DNA of 64,000 nucleotides from Petaurus breviceps papuanus (taxonomy: Eukaryota > Chordata > Mammalia > Diprotodontia > Petauridae), in the NCBI GenBank assembly GCA_028583685.1, contig JAMXIF010001253.1, positions 29,383,066 through 29,447,065 on the forward strand, given 5' to 3'. Within the stretch, counting starts at the first letter, position 1. Each line of letters starts with the position of its first letter. Positions 1 to 11,989 of the stretch are shown one piece after another. The notes beneath the pieces are model-generated. The model did not search any database. It worked only from the letters and a program-made list of their open reading frames with translations, and was not told the origin of the DNA. The position numbers and the translations under genes are program-made.

Positions 1-60
1 GGGAAGGGAGGGAGGGGAAGGGAAGGGAAGGGGAAGGGAAAGGGAAAAGTAACCAGTAGA
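1..60. repeat. Purine-rich GGGAA simple repeat
   Basis: The window opens inside an imperfect tandem array of GGGAA/GGGAAA units that decays into ordinary sequence by about position 55. It is a low-complexity purine tract and its left end lies outside the window. Confidence 0.8.
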
Positions 61-889
61 GAACAGAAGGAAACCTAGAAGGAAGCACAGAAAAGCTGAG
101 TTGCTTTGAAAACAACATGTAGGATTTATTACATAGGTTTTCATGAAATGGAAATGTATTGTTTCATATTGAATCCTCTCATGTTCTGCTGTGTACATGG
201 AAATGTTCTTTTTTTCTTTTTCATCATGAATTTAAATTTATAATAAGTAGAAATTTTTAAAAAACCACTCTGGGTGGAAGGTGCCACAGGGATTGGAATG
301 GGAATAGAGAACAATGCCCAATTTTTAATACTTTCTGCTGAGGCTAAACTGGGTATCTAGAGAAGGAAATTGGAAATTTGTGGTGTTGCCCTATCTCCCA
401 ACGGCAGACTCCAGGTCTGCCAATAGGCAGTCAAGCCAGGTTTGGCCAGGACCTTCTCCAGCAGTGGTTTTCCAAAGAGGTTCAGGATTGGAGGACCAGA
501 GATTAATAATAATTCAATACCTGAGGCAAGAGATGATGTGTGCCTGGGCTGCTACCCAACGGATTTCCAGGTGACCTCCAATGATGGTCAGTTAATATTT
601 AGTTAATTTTTTTATTTGGTTAATAATTAATATTTAGTTCCCACCACATGAGACCAGGTATACTTTAAAAAGGAAAAAATGGAGGCTTAGTACAAAGCTC
701 ACATCATGACAGGAATGGTAGAGATGGAAGGGAGAGATGAATGGGGAGAGAAGGGTATTGGACTTCTCTCTCATCCACATCCTTAGCAAGCTACATGTGA
801 CTTAACTAGTCCTGAGTTAGCAGTAATGGTCATTTAAAACAGGAAGGCATTAGCTATATCTCTCTTCCTTTTCATTGCCAACCCCCTAG
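61..889. other. Intergenic, nothing recognised
   Basis: No exon, RNA gene or clear repeat family was recognised here. The short open frames have no recognisable domain. An AT-rich stretch at about 597-640 repeats a TTAATATTTAGTT motif. Confidence 0.5.
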
Positions 890-1375
890 AAAAAAAGTCT
901 TCTATACTTGTAGCCCCAATTCTTCTCCTCTCACTCATGTTTCAACCCCTTGCTTTATGGCTACTAATCTAACCATTCAACTAAAACTGCTCTCTCTAAT
1001 CTTATCGAGTTAATTGAAGAACCCTGTGACTTTTCTTTACTCTTCTCCTTCTTGACCCTCCCTGCAACTTTTGACACTACTCCTCTCTCTTTGCTAAGCT
1101 TTCTTGGCCTTGTTCTCTATCAGTTCTTCTCTCTACTTAAAACTCCTCAGCCTCATTTACTGAATTCTTCTCTGTGCCCTGCCCTCCAACCAGGTTCTCC
1201 GAAGCCCCAAGGTCTGGTCCTAGGCCTTCCCCTTTCCTTCTTTCCCCTTCTTTGTCAATGACCTTTTCAGATCATGCAAACACCATTATCACCCCTCTCT
1301 AGTCTATGCTATCATCTCTTCTACATAGGCACTTAATCAATGTTTAGAGATACTTGTTGGATTGGATTAGAAGCT
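890..1375 (+). repeat. L2-type LINE fossil, 3' part
   Basis: Pyrimidine-rich text with phrases typical of the mammalian LINE2 3' region, including CTGCAACTTTTGACACTAC near 1061 and a terminal ACTTAATCAATGTTT-like end near 1330. It is a degraded non-LTR fragment. The 69-aa open frame at 1052-1261 lies inside it and is not a gene. Confidence 0.55.
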
Positions 1376-4300
1376 AATAATTTGTAGGGTCCCTCTACTC
1401 CATACCTATCTCTCATCCTAGTGTACTGGGCTTTCTATCTCATCCACCTACTCACATAACACCCCAACTGAGGTTACCATCCCTGCTTGTCAGTAAGGGT
1501 GTTTAGCTATGGCTCTGTAGCTATGACTTGAAGCTGATAACAAATCTGTGGTATAACTTTGCCAAATCCAGCACCACAGAACAAGTGTGATTGAACTTGA
1601 AAAGAAGATTAAAAACAAACAAAAATTCCTTTTATAATGTGACTTTAGAGGATAAGTCAAGGCAACTTAAATTCCTACTAGGAAAGGAGAAGCCCACTGA
1701 GACAGGTAACAAGTGGGTGGAGGCACAACCATAAGCCTCTAGATGTTGTGACTGAGGCGCAACAGAAACGAAATAACTACCCAGGGAAGTATCCTCTAAG
1801 TTCAGTCTCGTCACACTGCATCCACGTTTGTTGGAATGAAGCAAAGTAGGAGAGAACAGGAGTGGGTAGGCCGAGGGAAGGAAGAATTTGTCCTCTCTGT
1901 GGCCCTTCATACTTTTTGCTGGATGAAAAACAGGAAAAACAAACCAAGACTCTTATTTTTGGCTTCGGATGCAATTAGTTCCCATCCTCCCCTTAGCCTC
2001 CTCTTAGTTATTTATGAGAGATCAAACCACTACATGATTACTCCCTAAGGACTAAATTCAAGTCAGAGCATTTCAGAAATCCAGATCCTGAAATTTAAGT
2101 CTGTTCTTTTCCCTCCTTTTAAAATACTTCCGTGGGATGAAATTAAGCCATTATCTCCTTGAAATTGAGTGCAGCCAATGTTTTCCAAAGTGAGTTTTAG
2201 AGAGTAGGAAGAGAGAGAGAAGACAAGAAGGTGGGAATGGGGTCCAGATCTCACATCAATACATTCTTTTCCAAAACGTGCCAAATAATTTTAATAGATG
2301 GGGATTATCTAGGAATGGAGATGCTTAAAGATATAGGGGACTAAATGAGCAAAGTCAAGGCAAAAGCTTGGAAAGAAAGATAACAGACTCCCCTCCTCCA
2401 TAGGGATAGGAAGAATTATAAGGAGGAAGTATACTACCGAACTCTCATCTATTTAGACCATAGATCACAAAATTGGAAGTGACCTCATAAGGAAATTGAG
2501 GGATGTCATGCAATTTGCCCAAGGTAACATAGATAGTAATGACAGAGGTAGGATTTCATTGCAGATCCTTAGACTCTAGAATTTTTTTGTTTGTTCCTTT
2601 TCCTACAATAGAGAAGCAAATGAATCATTTAAAAAATTCTGGTATTAGCAACAACACAGTCCAAGTTTACATCTGACCAATGATTACAGTAGAAAGTGAA
2701 TGGAATTGGCTGGAGCAGATAGCACTCCAAAAAATAAGTGGCCTGTGCCATTTGTTATGCATATCTGATAAGGGAGTGACTAGCTGGGCACCTCTTCAGG
2801 CAGACAAATATGTGTCTATTTGCTGCTTTCTATTCAGGTCTATAAATTTGTGTCCAGCTGCTGCAAATGAAAGATATATTTATTCCTAAGCATCTAAAAC
2901 AAGAAGTCCATTTTTAATATGTAATGGGGGTAGGGAGGAAGAAACTGGTCAATGAGGGAGACCAACTCCTTGTTCCTGAACTAGGGGTATTCTTTACCAT
3001 CTTGGGGAGAATGGGCTCAAACTTAAGGTGTGTGCTACAAAGTTTTTGCCCCCACTAAGTTCACTTTTAAATGGGTAGCCAATAAAAGGAGTCACTCCCT
3101 TGATTGAAGAACATAACATCTCAATGGTGGGTCAATCCACTCCTGGGCTGAGTCAAGCAGGCTATTCTTCAGGGATAGCTTTTTTCTGGGCTCAACTGCT
3201 GTGCATTTGGTAGTTTGGGGGCCTTTCACAAAACCCTGCATCAAAGGAAAGAAAAGACAGGAAGAAACCCCTATCTCAGATACAAGTTGCTTAGGAAGCT
3301 GTGCATTCATGATCCAGTGTGGTAAAGGTAGAACTTAAAGAGTCATTCTTTAATGACACATGGCCATCAAGAAGGAAAATGGGTTAATTTTTCTATGGAG
3401 GCATATTGGATGTACTTTCAGGTCCAGTTTAGCAGCCAACCAAAAGGTCTTTTCTTTGCCATGAAGTAAGATGACAAGAAAGTCACAGAATACCAGCAAA
3501 TACTCTCAAATAGAGAGTGAGATCTCTCCATTTCACATTGTCATACACTTCCAGGAGCAGGTTCATCAAATGTTCATGGTCTCAAGACTGGGTCATCATT
3601 GTCCTGTCCTCCTATAATCCTGTATAGATTGAACTATATTGTTCCTTTCATTTTGACTTACTCCACTTTATTGTTAGCTTTTTTCTCTCTTTTCTAATAA
3701 TATTTTTAGGATAGTCAGTCCATTAACAATGTTGATTGAACTATGAGTATGACTAGAAGGATAAATAAGACTCAGTTTCTCATTTGGCTATAAACTCTTC
3801 CTCCAGAGTTCCCTCAAGTTTCTGAGTTTTTTTTTTTACTTTGAAAAAAAAAACTATTTTTGCTGAGACACCATGTGACTGGGACAAGGAGAAGCCACAT
3901 GGGAAAGAAGCAGAGAAGAAGGTGCTCCTCTTGCTCAAGCTGCAAGCTTCATTGATTTGCCCACATTTTTCCCATCAAGTTAACAGGTAGTTAGGGAATT
4001 GAATCTCTGTGATGGAAAGTGGAAGAAATAAGTGGAGCTAAAAACTTGTGACATGCAGAGTGCTCATGAGTGTAGAAAGAGAGAAAAGGAGAACAGACAC
4101 AATTGCATGGATTACATAGATTTAATGACCTTTGCAATTTTAAGATTACTGAAGTGATAAGATTACTGGGCATTCAGTCCACAGTACCTGCCCAATGAAA
4201 TTATTATTAAAGAGAACAGTTATTTACAATTAATTGAGTCCAACACCATTCATACAATATTTGAGACTGAAAAGGGGAGTAATTAACTTAAAAAGGAGAG

Positions 4301-4564
4301 GGGATTTTCTTCAGTTCAACCAGTTATGGAACTGGGAGAAAAGTCAATTACCAAGAAAATGTTTGCAATGTTAGTAATCTCTGAGGTATCTATGCCCATT
4401 GGGCTATTAGAACCCAGAGAGTTAACAGGGAAACGATCTAATAGCAATGAAAGACAGAAGTTATTATTTATTAAGGCTACTACCTTACACAAAGCATCCA
4501 AGTCAGTGCTCCATCTTGCTATACCTGTTATTCAATAATTTGAACAATGAAGCTTAAATGCATT
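1376..4564. other. Intergenic, mostly unrecognised
   Basis: No host gene was recognised. A short stretch at about 2450-2580 reads like an old MIR or L3 fragment (AAATTGAGGGATGTCATGCAATTTGCCC and similar wording). The rest is unique-looking AT-rich DNA. The open frames are below 75 codons and show no domain. Confidence 0.45.
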
Positions 4565-4580
4565 AAAAGATGAAAGACTA

Positions 4581-4740
4581 GGGGCGACTAGGTGGTGCAG
4601 TACATAGAGCACTGGCCCTGGAGTCAGGAGGACCTGAGTTCAAATCCGGCCTCAGACACTTAACACAAAACTAGCCATGTGACCTTGGGCAAGTCACAAC
4701 CCCAATTGCCCTCCAAAAAAAGCAAAAAAAAAAAAAAAAA
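4581..4740 (+). mobile_element. tRNA-derived marsupial SINE with target-site duplication
   Basis: The element starts GGGGCGACTAGGTGGTGCAG and has a pol III B-box-like GAGTTCAAATCC. It continues with the usual GTGACCTTGGGCAAGTCA segment and ends in an A-rich tail. It is flanked by a 16-bp target-site duplication, aaaagatgaaagacta, at 4565-4580 and 4737-4752 with one mismatch. The clean ends and duplication indicate a fairly recent LINE-driven insertion. The tRNA-like head is part of the SINE and not a tRNA gene. Confidence 0.9.
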
Positions 4741-4752
4741 GATGAAAGGCTA

Positions 4753-5151
4753 TTGTATAAACTGGGGCCCCAAAAATAATCATAAAGATAGAAAAAATAA
4801 AGGGAGAGGGGAATTCTCTCTATTCCTCTTTGCAACATTTGTCACAGGCTGGTGAAGCTATCTATCAATCAGCATCATGGCAGCCAGAAATAATTTGAAT
4901 TCATGTTCATTTTGTCTCTATTTCATTCTTATTTCATCCCTAGTGATCCTGACACTGACTGACAGCTTAGCCAATTCAGTGACCAAGGTATAAGATCCTT
5001 GGAAGCCATGTATATAGGGGTGTGATCGAAAATGTTTAGCAAGTAGTTCTCAGGGAAGAAAATGTACCTCACACACACTCTTAAATTTAATCTGAATTAT
5101 TGATGTTTTCTCTCTTACTTTCTTAAGTCCAGGCAATCAACAATACAATAA
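4753..5151. other. Intergenic, nothing recognised
   Basis: Between two SINEs. No gene or repeat family was recognised. Confidence 0.5.
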
Positions 5152-5401
5152 ACAGCTGTTCAGTTGTTTCAGTCATGTCCAAGTCTTCATATTCTGTCTG
5201 GGAGTTTTCTTGGCAAAGATACTAAAGTGGTTTGCTTTTTCCTTCTCCAGCTCATTTTACAGATGATGAAACTGAGGCAAAAAGGGTTAAATGACTTGCC
5301 CAGGATCACACAGCTAGTAAGTATCTGAGGCTGGATAGGAACTCAGGTCTTTCTGACTTCAGGCCCAGGGCTCCATCCACTGTGCCATCTAGCTGCCCGG
5401 G
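5152..5401 (-). mobile_element. Long-form tRNA-derived marsupial SINE, antisense
   Basis: The minus strand reads GGGCAGCTAGATGGCACAGT, then GAGTTC...TCCAGCCTCAGA, GTGATCCTGGGCAAGTCATT, CCTCAGTTTCATCATCTG and a GCAAACCACTTTAGTATCTT tail domain. This long tail distinguishes it from the short copies at 4581 and 7981. It is close to full length. Confidence 0.85.
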
Positions 5402-6239
5402 GAATGGGTCAGAGGACAGGTAATTTTTAATGGGACATTGGGAAGGGATGGAAAAATAATATAGGGTACTATCTGAGGAGGGTGGGTCCCAATGTAGCAC
5501 CACATTGATGAGATCTGGGCCACCATAGAGCTTTATGAGGACATAGGACACTTCTGCAGAAGCGATGATACAAGGAGGAAGGACAAGTTTCAATACTTCA
5601 CAATTTTGCTCAGGGTTATACCCCTAATAACCTAACATTTCCCCAATATTTTTAGTGTCTTCACTGTACCCGGACAGTTGGTCTCAAATTGCATATATAT
5701 TTGCCTAGATTACTGACAGCAGTTTCACAGCGCCTTCTCCTTAGCAGGGAATTTGTGACTAAGGTAGGGAAACACATAGAGTGTCTCTTTCAGTATGTGA
5801 TGCTGATGAACTGCAGGATGAAAGATGAGACTGCTGATCACTGCCATTCCGATACTCTTTGGTTGGCTTCCCAAGCGCTTTCTGCTTTTTTTCTTTTCTT
5901 TTTCTTCTGTAGTCAATTCTTAGCAACTGTTTGTGGCAGTATTTAAACTGATGACTACACACAAGCTTACAACAGGTTTTTAATCATTAATGGACACAAC
6001 CCTCTGGTAATAGTGTCTTGGTTGGGATATTTAAAATCTCTAGAAACTAACTCTTTTAACTCAACCAACAAATTAAGGGGAAAATTCCTTTTAGGAATAA
6101 TTCTATGTAACTAGCTATTAGGATCAAATTGACGGTTGGATTCCTTACAAGTAAATAGTCTCCATGCTGGAAGAAGTGTCAGAGATTAATTTCCTATCAC
6201 CTACACTTTAGGATCCTCATCAAGTCCTGTAAGTATTTT
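5402..6239. other. Intergenic, nothing recognised
   Basis: No gene or repeat was recognised. Overlapping open frames of 63-85 codons at 5689-5962 occur on both strands, overlap each other and have no recognisable domain, so they are treated as chance. Confidence 0.5.
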
Positions 6240-6270
6240 AATACATTTTTAAAATAAGCATTTATTTTAC

Positions 6271-6410
6271 TTTGGGGGGGGGGGTAGGCAATCAGCGTTA
6301 AGTGACTTGCCCAGGGTCGAATAGCTAGTATGTGTCTGATTCTGGATTTGAACTCAGGTCCTCCTGACTCCTGGACTGGTGCTCTATCCACTGCACCACC
6401 TACCTGCCCC
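6271..6410 (-). mobile_element. Short tRNA-derived SINE, antisense
   Basis: Minus-strand copy ending (plus-strand right end) in CACCTACCTGCCCC. It includes CTTGCCCAGGGTCGAATAGC and GAACTCAGGTCCTCCTGACTC. The direct repeat aatacatttt at about 6240-6249 and 6411-6420 looks like its target-site duplication. A G10 run sits at its left, 3' end. Confidence 0.8.
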
Positions 6411-6595
6411 AATACATTTTATTTTATTTATAACTATAACAAACATCAATATTTCAATATACAAAAGGGGAAGAAGGAAGGGAAAACATTTATTATTGTG
6501 TATTAAGTCCCTACTCTGTGCTAAGTGCTTTACAAATATTCTCTCATTTGAAACAAAGAACAGGAAGTGAGGTAGAGTATCTCCTCTAGGGCCAC

Positions 6596-7650
6596 TGCCC
6601 CAAATGGTCCTTCATATTTACTGGTTAGGGCTCCAAGAAGGTAGAGATGACTATTTCCCTAGGGTTTTTATTGGGTAATCCTGAGGATATGGGTTTCCAG
6701 AACTCTAGCTCCTGAGTTCTCACTGTTAGTGATTATCTATCAACAGCTGAAACACATTAACTTTCAGAAAAGAAATTTATTGACAATGTATGGTAAGAGG
6801 AATCAATATAAAACATTCCCTCCCCCCCATGATCCTGGGAGCAGAGTGAGATCATACTTAAAGTATAATGGTAGTAAGATATACGTGTAGAGTACATATG
6901 TGGCAAAGCTTTTGTTGAGTTGTTTTTCAGTCACATCCAGCTCTTCATGACCCCATTTGGGATTTTCTTGGCAAAAATCCTTGGGTGCTTTGCCAGTTCC
7001 TCTTTAGCTCGTTTTTACAGATGAGGAAACTGAGGCAAACAGGGTAAAATGTCTGAGGCCACATTTAAACTCAGGTTTTCTGACTCCAGGTCCAGTACTC
7101 TAGCCTCTGCACCATCTATCTTCCCCATGTGGCAAAGGGCTACCTCCTAGACCTTTGTGCTGGGAGTTCTTTTTTCCCTTCATAGAATCCTCATTAGTTT
7201 TCTTGTAGGTGTAACTCTTGGGTAGATCCAAGAATTGGTGCCTTTCTAGGACCCATAGTCAACACATCTCTCTGCCACAAGGGTCTCACTCCCTGAAGCT
7301 ACCACTATCAGCCAATCAGTCAACAAACATTTTTTTAAGTGCTTACCATGTCCCATGTGGCACATACTGAAAATACCTCATTCTCAGGTGATTGTCCTTC
7401 CACATCCATCTGCAGGCAGTTCCTCTGTTTTTGGCCTTTACCTTTCCAGTGACCGCTGCTACAACCTATAATGGACTCCAATATGAGACTTGTTGGGATG
7501 GGATACATGACTTGAATAGGGTTACGAAAGGAATACTTTGTTAAAAAGGAAACCCAGATCGTCAGGATTACCCAATAAAAACCCTAGGGAAGTAGTCATC
7601 TACACCTTCTTGGGACCCTAACCAGTAAATATGAATGACCATTTGCGGCA
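6596..7650. repeat. Inverted repeat, two gapless 103-bp arms
   Basis: Arm 1 (6596-6698) is the reverse complement of arm 2 (7548-7650) with 9 mismatches over 103 aligned bases and no gap, by manual alignment. Similarity stops sharply at both ends of both arms. The 849-bp spacer holds an antisense SINE (6914-7126). No element family was recognised. It could be a foldback or long-TIR DNA element, two inverted copies of one repeat, or a template-switch duplication. Confidence 0.8.
6914..7126 (-). mobile_element. Long-form tRNA-derived SINE, antisense, inside the inverted repeat
   Basis: Minus-strand marsupial SINE with the CCCAAATGGGGTCATGAAG tail domain and a divergent head at the plus-strand right end (CATCTATCTTCCCC). 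It is flanked by an 11-bp exact duplication, atgtggcaaag, at 6898-6908 and 7127-7137. It therefore inserted into the spacer between the 103-bp arms. Confidence 0.85.
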
Positions 7651-7969
7651 GGAATAAAAAAGACTAAATAAAGTGTAGAATAAGATAGCATATTATGAAA
7701 ATGCAATCATATAAGAAAATAGGAAGTAAGGGTGAAGGGAGAATGATAAAGAACATTTGGGTGAAGATCAAAGGAAGCAAAAACAGGTGATGTCATCAGA
7801 GTATTCTACAATCCATCTGAACAGAAAGAAAGATTAGATAAGAAGCTCAGAAAACAGATAACCAGTTTATTATAGAAGCGTGATAGAGCAGTGATTAGAT
7901 ACTTCAATTATCCACATATCTGCTGGAGCTTTTTCCCTTTCTTGCTTTGCCTTAATAATTTCATCTTTC
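7651..7969. other. Intergenic, nothing recognised
   Basis: AT-rich DNA with no recognised gene or repeat. Confidence 0.5.
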
Positions 7970-7980
7970 AAAAAGTAGAA

Positions 7981-8092
7981 GGGGCATCTAGGTGGCACAG
8001 TGAATAGAGCAAGGCCCTCAAGTCAGGAGGACCTGAGTTCAAATCCAGCCTCATGCCCTGCCTTCCCCCCCTCCAAAAAAAAAAAACCAAAA
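7981..8092 (+). mobile_element. Short tRNA-derived SINE with target-site duplication
   Basis: Starts GGGGCATCTAGGTGGCACAG, contains GAGTTCAAATCCAGCCTCA, then jumps to a C-rich and A-rich tail, so the middle segment is missing. A 10-bp duplication, aaaaagtaga, flanks it at 7970-7979 and 8093-8102. Confidence 0.85.
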
Positions 8093-8102
8093 AAAAAGTA
8101 GA

Positions 8103-8640
8103 GGAATAGATGGGGGGCACTACTATTCTTGATTGATTCTTACCAACATGAAGTACTTGTTTTGGAAAAGAACAGAACTTTTAAGGCAAATGGCAATTCT
8201 AAGAATTGTGACAAAGGTGAAAAGGGAAAGTCAAGGCATGTTCTGTCATTTACCTTAGAAAGAACTTCAAAGGATTCTGAAAAAGGATAGTTAATATGTT
8301 ATGGGTTATAATTGTACAAGTGAAGTCAGACAAGAAGGGATGGGAAATGTTCAAGAATTAAATTGTGAAAACAGAAAGAGAAATAATTCTAAAGAGGCAG
8401 ATAAGAGGAAGTGCTTACAGAGACTAATACGAATTCACAGGAAATTCACTGACCAATTTCAATTTTAAGGAATGCACAGAAAATGGAAACCTGGCAGGGT
8501 CCTGTAAGAATGGAGTGGGGATCCAGCTTTATGCTCATAATGAGCTGAGGTTGGCAAGGGATGCTAAGAACAATAAAAATAGGAGGGACTTTTTAGCCAT
8601 GTTGGGGAAACAGGAAGATCAATAAAGTTCCAGGACTATT
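8103..8640. other. Intergenic, nothing recognised
   Basis: Purine-rich unique-looking sequence. No gene or repeat family was recognised. Confidence 0.45.
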
Positions 8641-9960
8641 ACTTCAGATAGCTAGGATAGTAATCGTTGTTGTCCTTCATGCTTGAGGAAGACCAAAATA
8701 ACATCCCTCTATCTACCACACAGGTTGGGCACAAACAGTTCACATGAACATTTGGAATGGAGAGGGCTCTAAATTTGTGTATCTTGCTTTTCTCTTGAGC
8801 TACTACAATTCTGCTTTGTACCTTCTTTGATGTGGGCACACCATGCTGGGCGGTCCTGTGCCAATGTCTCCCATGCCACTCAATTCCAAAGTTCTTCAGA
8901 GAGACCTTGAGAGTGTCCTTGTATTACTTCTTCTGACCACCATGTGAACACTTGCCTTGTGTGCGTCCTCTGTAAAATAGTCTTTAAAGCAAACACATCT
9001 TTGGCATTTGAACAACATGGCTAGTCCATCAGAGTTGTGCTCTATAGTGGAGTATGAATGCGTGGCAGTCAGCTTGAGAAAGGACATCAGTGTCTGGTAC
9101 CTTATCTTGCCAGGTGGTCTTCAGAATCTTCCTAAGGCAATTTAATTGTAAATGATTCCATTTCCTGGCATGGCCCTGGTAGACTGTCCAAGTTTCACAG
9201 GCATACAGCAATGAGGTTAGCACAAAGTCTCTGTAGACTTTCAGTTTGTTAGGCAGCCTAATATCTCTTCTTTCCTACGCTTTCCTTTGAAGACTTCCAA
9301 ACACTAAGCTAGCTTTGACAATGTGTGCATCAACCTCATCATCTATGAGTACATCTCTGAAATATATACTGCCAAGGTAAGTGAACTTATCCACAGCATT
9401 CAACATTTTTCCATTTGCTGTAACTGATGACTTCACTTATAGATAGTATGAAGCTGCCTGGTGGAGCACTTCTGCTTTCTTGGTGTTAACTGTCAGGCCA
9501 AAATTAGCACAAATGGCAGGGAATTGATCCATATTCTCTTGTATTTCAGTCACAGAGGCTACATTGAGTGCACAATCATCTGCAAACAAAAAGTCACACA
9601 CCATTTAGTCTTGACTTGTAGTCATTTGAAGTTAATTTGCCATTAATGTTGTAGCTGACCTTGACACAATTTTCATCTGTGTTGAAGGTATCTGACAACA
9701 CTACTTAAAACATCATTCTGAAAGGCATGGAGCAAGCACACAGCCCTGCTTCTACTCCATTGGTGACTGGGAAAGCATGAGAGCAACAAGCATTATCCAG
9801 AACCCACGCCAGCATATCATTGTAGAACTTATGAATTGTAGAACTCTTGAATTTCTCTGGGCAACCAGATTTTGTCATGATTTTCCAGTAACACTAATTC
9901 ACTACTGAGAACAGAGCTGCTCAATTTTTATTTTCCTTTTCTTTTATCTGACAAGTAAAA
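8641..9960 (-). mobile_element. RTE-type LINE, 3' part with reverse-transcriptase C-terminal remnants
   Basis: The minus strand encodes, in pieces, wording typical of the C-terminal half of RTE-like non-LTR reverse transcriptases: LLYACETWTVYQGHARKWNH and WQDKVPDTDVL (around 9029-9223). Farther 5' on the element (higher plus coordinates, about 9460-9650) the DDCALNVASVTEIQENMDQF type segment is readable in reverse. Several frame breaks separate these pieces. The 3' end (low coordinates) runs through an untranslated tail ending in GAAGGACAACAACGATT at about 8650-8670. The same tail appears on the SINE at 38514-38721. It is a dead 5'-truncated copy. Confidence 0.75.
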
Positions 9961-9964
9961 AAAA

Positions 9965-10500
9965 CCAGAATCACAAGATCTCAGAGTTGGAAAGGACCTT
10001 AGAGGCCATTTAGTCTAACCTGAGAAGAGTTCCTCTCCACAAAATTCATGGTGAATGATAATCCAGGCTTTCCTCAAAGACTTCAGATGACAAAAAAGCC
10101 AACTACCTCTCAAAGTAGTCCATTTTTAGTCCATTCCACTTTTGTATAGTCCTAATATCTAGGAGGTTTTTTTTCCCCTCATATGAAGCCATATTTTGCT
10201 TCTTTGAAATTTCTTCCTCTATTCCTCCAAGAACCATTCCTGGTCCAAGCAGAATATATTTAATTTGATTTTTAATTAATCCTTTTTCTACCATGGCCCT
10301 TCAAACTATTAACAGCCATCATGCCCCGGTTCCCAAGTCTTCTTTTTTTACAAGCTAAACATATTGATTTCCTTTACTAGATCATCTTATGAGATGAACT
10401 AGAGGTCTTTCAGTATTTTAGCTGACTTCCTCTGTATACTCTTTACCTTATCAATATCCTTCCTGAAATGTAGAACCAAAGGTTGAATGTGACTGCATCT
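9965..10500 (-). mobile_element. CR1/L3-type LINE 3' remnant, antisense
   Basis: The plus strand begins AATCACAAGATCTCAGAGTT followed by GGAAAGGACCTTAGAGGCCA. This is the reverse complement of the familiar CR1/L3 3' end. It continues with the usual text about 400 bp upstream (CTTCCTCTGTATACTCTTTACC). The element is old and noncoding here. Confidence 0.65.
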
Positions 10501-10645
10501 GACTACCAAAAAATGCCTATCAATTGAGAAATAGCTAATCAAGTTAGGGCATATGAACATGATGAACTGTAAGAAATGATGAAGGAGAAGGTTTCAGAAA
10601 AACTTGGGATGCATCATGTATGAACTATTTGAATTGATAAGTATG
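10501..10645 (+). mobile_element. L1 3' fragment
   Basis: AATGCCTATCAATTGAGAAA and TAAGAAATGATGAAGGAGAA are phrases of the marsupial L1 region downstream of ORF2. The fragment is about 145 bp, with no poly-A tail or duplication recognised. Confidence 0.6.
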
Positions 10646-10689
10646 AACTGATCCTTTCTTCTTTGTTTTTCTCACCTTTCTTTCATTTC

Positions 10690-10765
10690 TAATACTAATA
10701 CATACATACATGTATACATACATATACACATATACATGCATGTATGTGTGTATATATATATAATA
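10690..10765. repeat. TA/CATA simple repeat
   Basis: Alternating ACATACATGTATACAT-type and TATATATATA units, imperfect. Confidence 0.8.
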
Positions 10766-11640
10766 GAGATTCATGGCCTCATATATAATCTTTTTTTCCT
10801 ATTCAGTTTTGTATATGGAAATGCTCATTTTATTTGGTGTTTAAATTCAGAATGAAAAATATGTTTATAAATTGATGCCAATTAATCTATACCTTTCTAT
10901 TTTGTACATTGCAAAAGGGTATGTGTAACTTGTTTCACTTACAACAACGGTTATTGGCACAACTCAAACAGGGGACAATGGACTGGGGTTGCTTCATTTG
11001 CTGAAACCGATGATGAGACATGCAAAAACATGATCACACTCATTGTTCTGAAGTAAATCTAACATTGGGAAACCCTGCTAGATAGAAGAAATTGCTCTTT
11101 TCCAGCTTTCTATGGGCACACAGAACATTAGACTACATTTTTAAGAAAGGTAAGTTCTACCTCTATGTTACTATGTGAGTCACTTCCATGAAGGAGCCCC
11201 AGGCAGAGTGAGGATGACCAGTTTTCAGGAGCACGATGAGGTAGGAAAGAAAAAATTTAGATGTTAATAACAGGTGGTAGGAAAGGATTTAGAAACCACT
11301 GTCCACAAGTGCTATAGAAGTTTATGTCAGGATGAAGGTGGAGTGGGGAACAAAGGCAACAGGGTAGAAAGGGTAGAGCAAAGAAGTTTATGGTGGAATG
11401 AACCAGCTTCACATATCCTTGTATTCATGTACCTGAACACAAAAGTCAGAAAACAGGAAGGAGTGATGAGTGGGTGCACCTCAGATACCAAAGATCCTAA
11501 TTAATGTACTATATTATGTTTTATTTGATTACAACTTACATGCAGTTATAATTTTTGTGTACACTTGCAAATATAAAACTGTTCTTAGAAAGTATGTGTT
11601 TATTCTATAAATTTTTTAAAAATTAAATTAAAAAAAAGAA
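10766..11640. other. Intergenic, nothing recognised
   Basis: No gene or clear repeat was recognised. A 76-codon open frame at 11274-11504 has no known domain. Confidence 0.45.
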
Positions 11641-11654
11641 AAAGAAAGTATGTG

Positions 11655-11785
11655 TCTGGAGAGGCAGTGGCATAATGGCTATAGACAACTAGCCTTGGAG
11701 TCAGAAGACCTGAGTTTAAGTCAGATTCATGCTAGCTCTGTGACAATCAGCAAGTCAAAACTCCTCTGCACCCCCAGACAACCCT
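11655..11785 (+). mobile_element. Old tRNA-derived SINE or MIR-like fragment
   Basis: GGCAGTGGCATAATGGCTAT, then CTTGGAGTCAGAAGACCTGA and GCTCTGTGACAATCAGCAAG, match the head and middle of a tRNA-SINE or MIR at a divergent level. Confidence 0.6.
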
Positions 11786-11989
11786 TTTAGACTAAAAACC
11801 CAGCTCTGCAATTTACTACCAGTGTAACCTTTCTAGGCTTAGTTTCCATAGGAGAGTGGATTCCACCCCCCCAAAAAAATCAATTACATGATTCCACAGG
11901 CTACAGAACAATGTCAACTTCTTTACAAAGACTACCTGTGTCTGAACAGTTAAGTCGGGTTTTCACATGATATTGAATTATTCCTATAG

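Noticed and set aside
4581-4660. tRNA-like sequence with A and B boxes
   Set aside because: It is the head of a SINE with a target-site duplication and does not form a complete tRNA gene.
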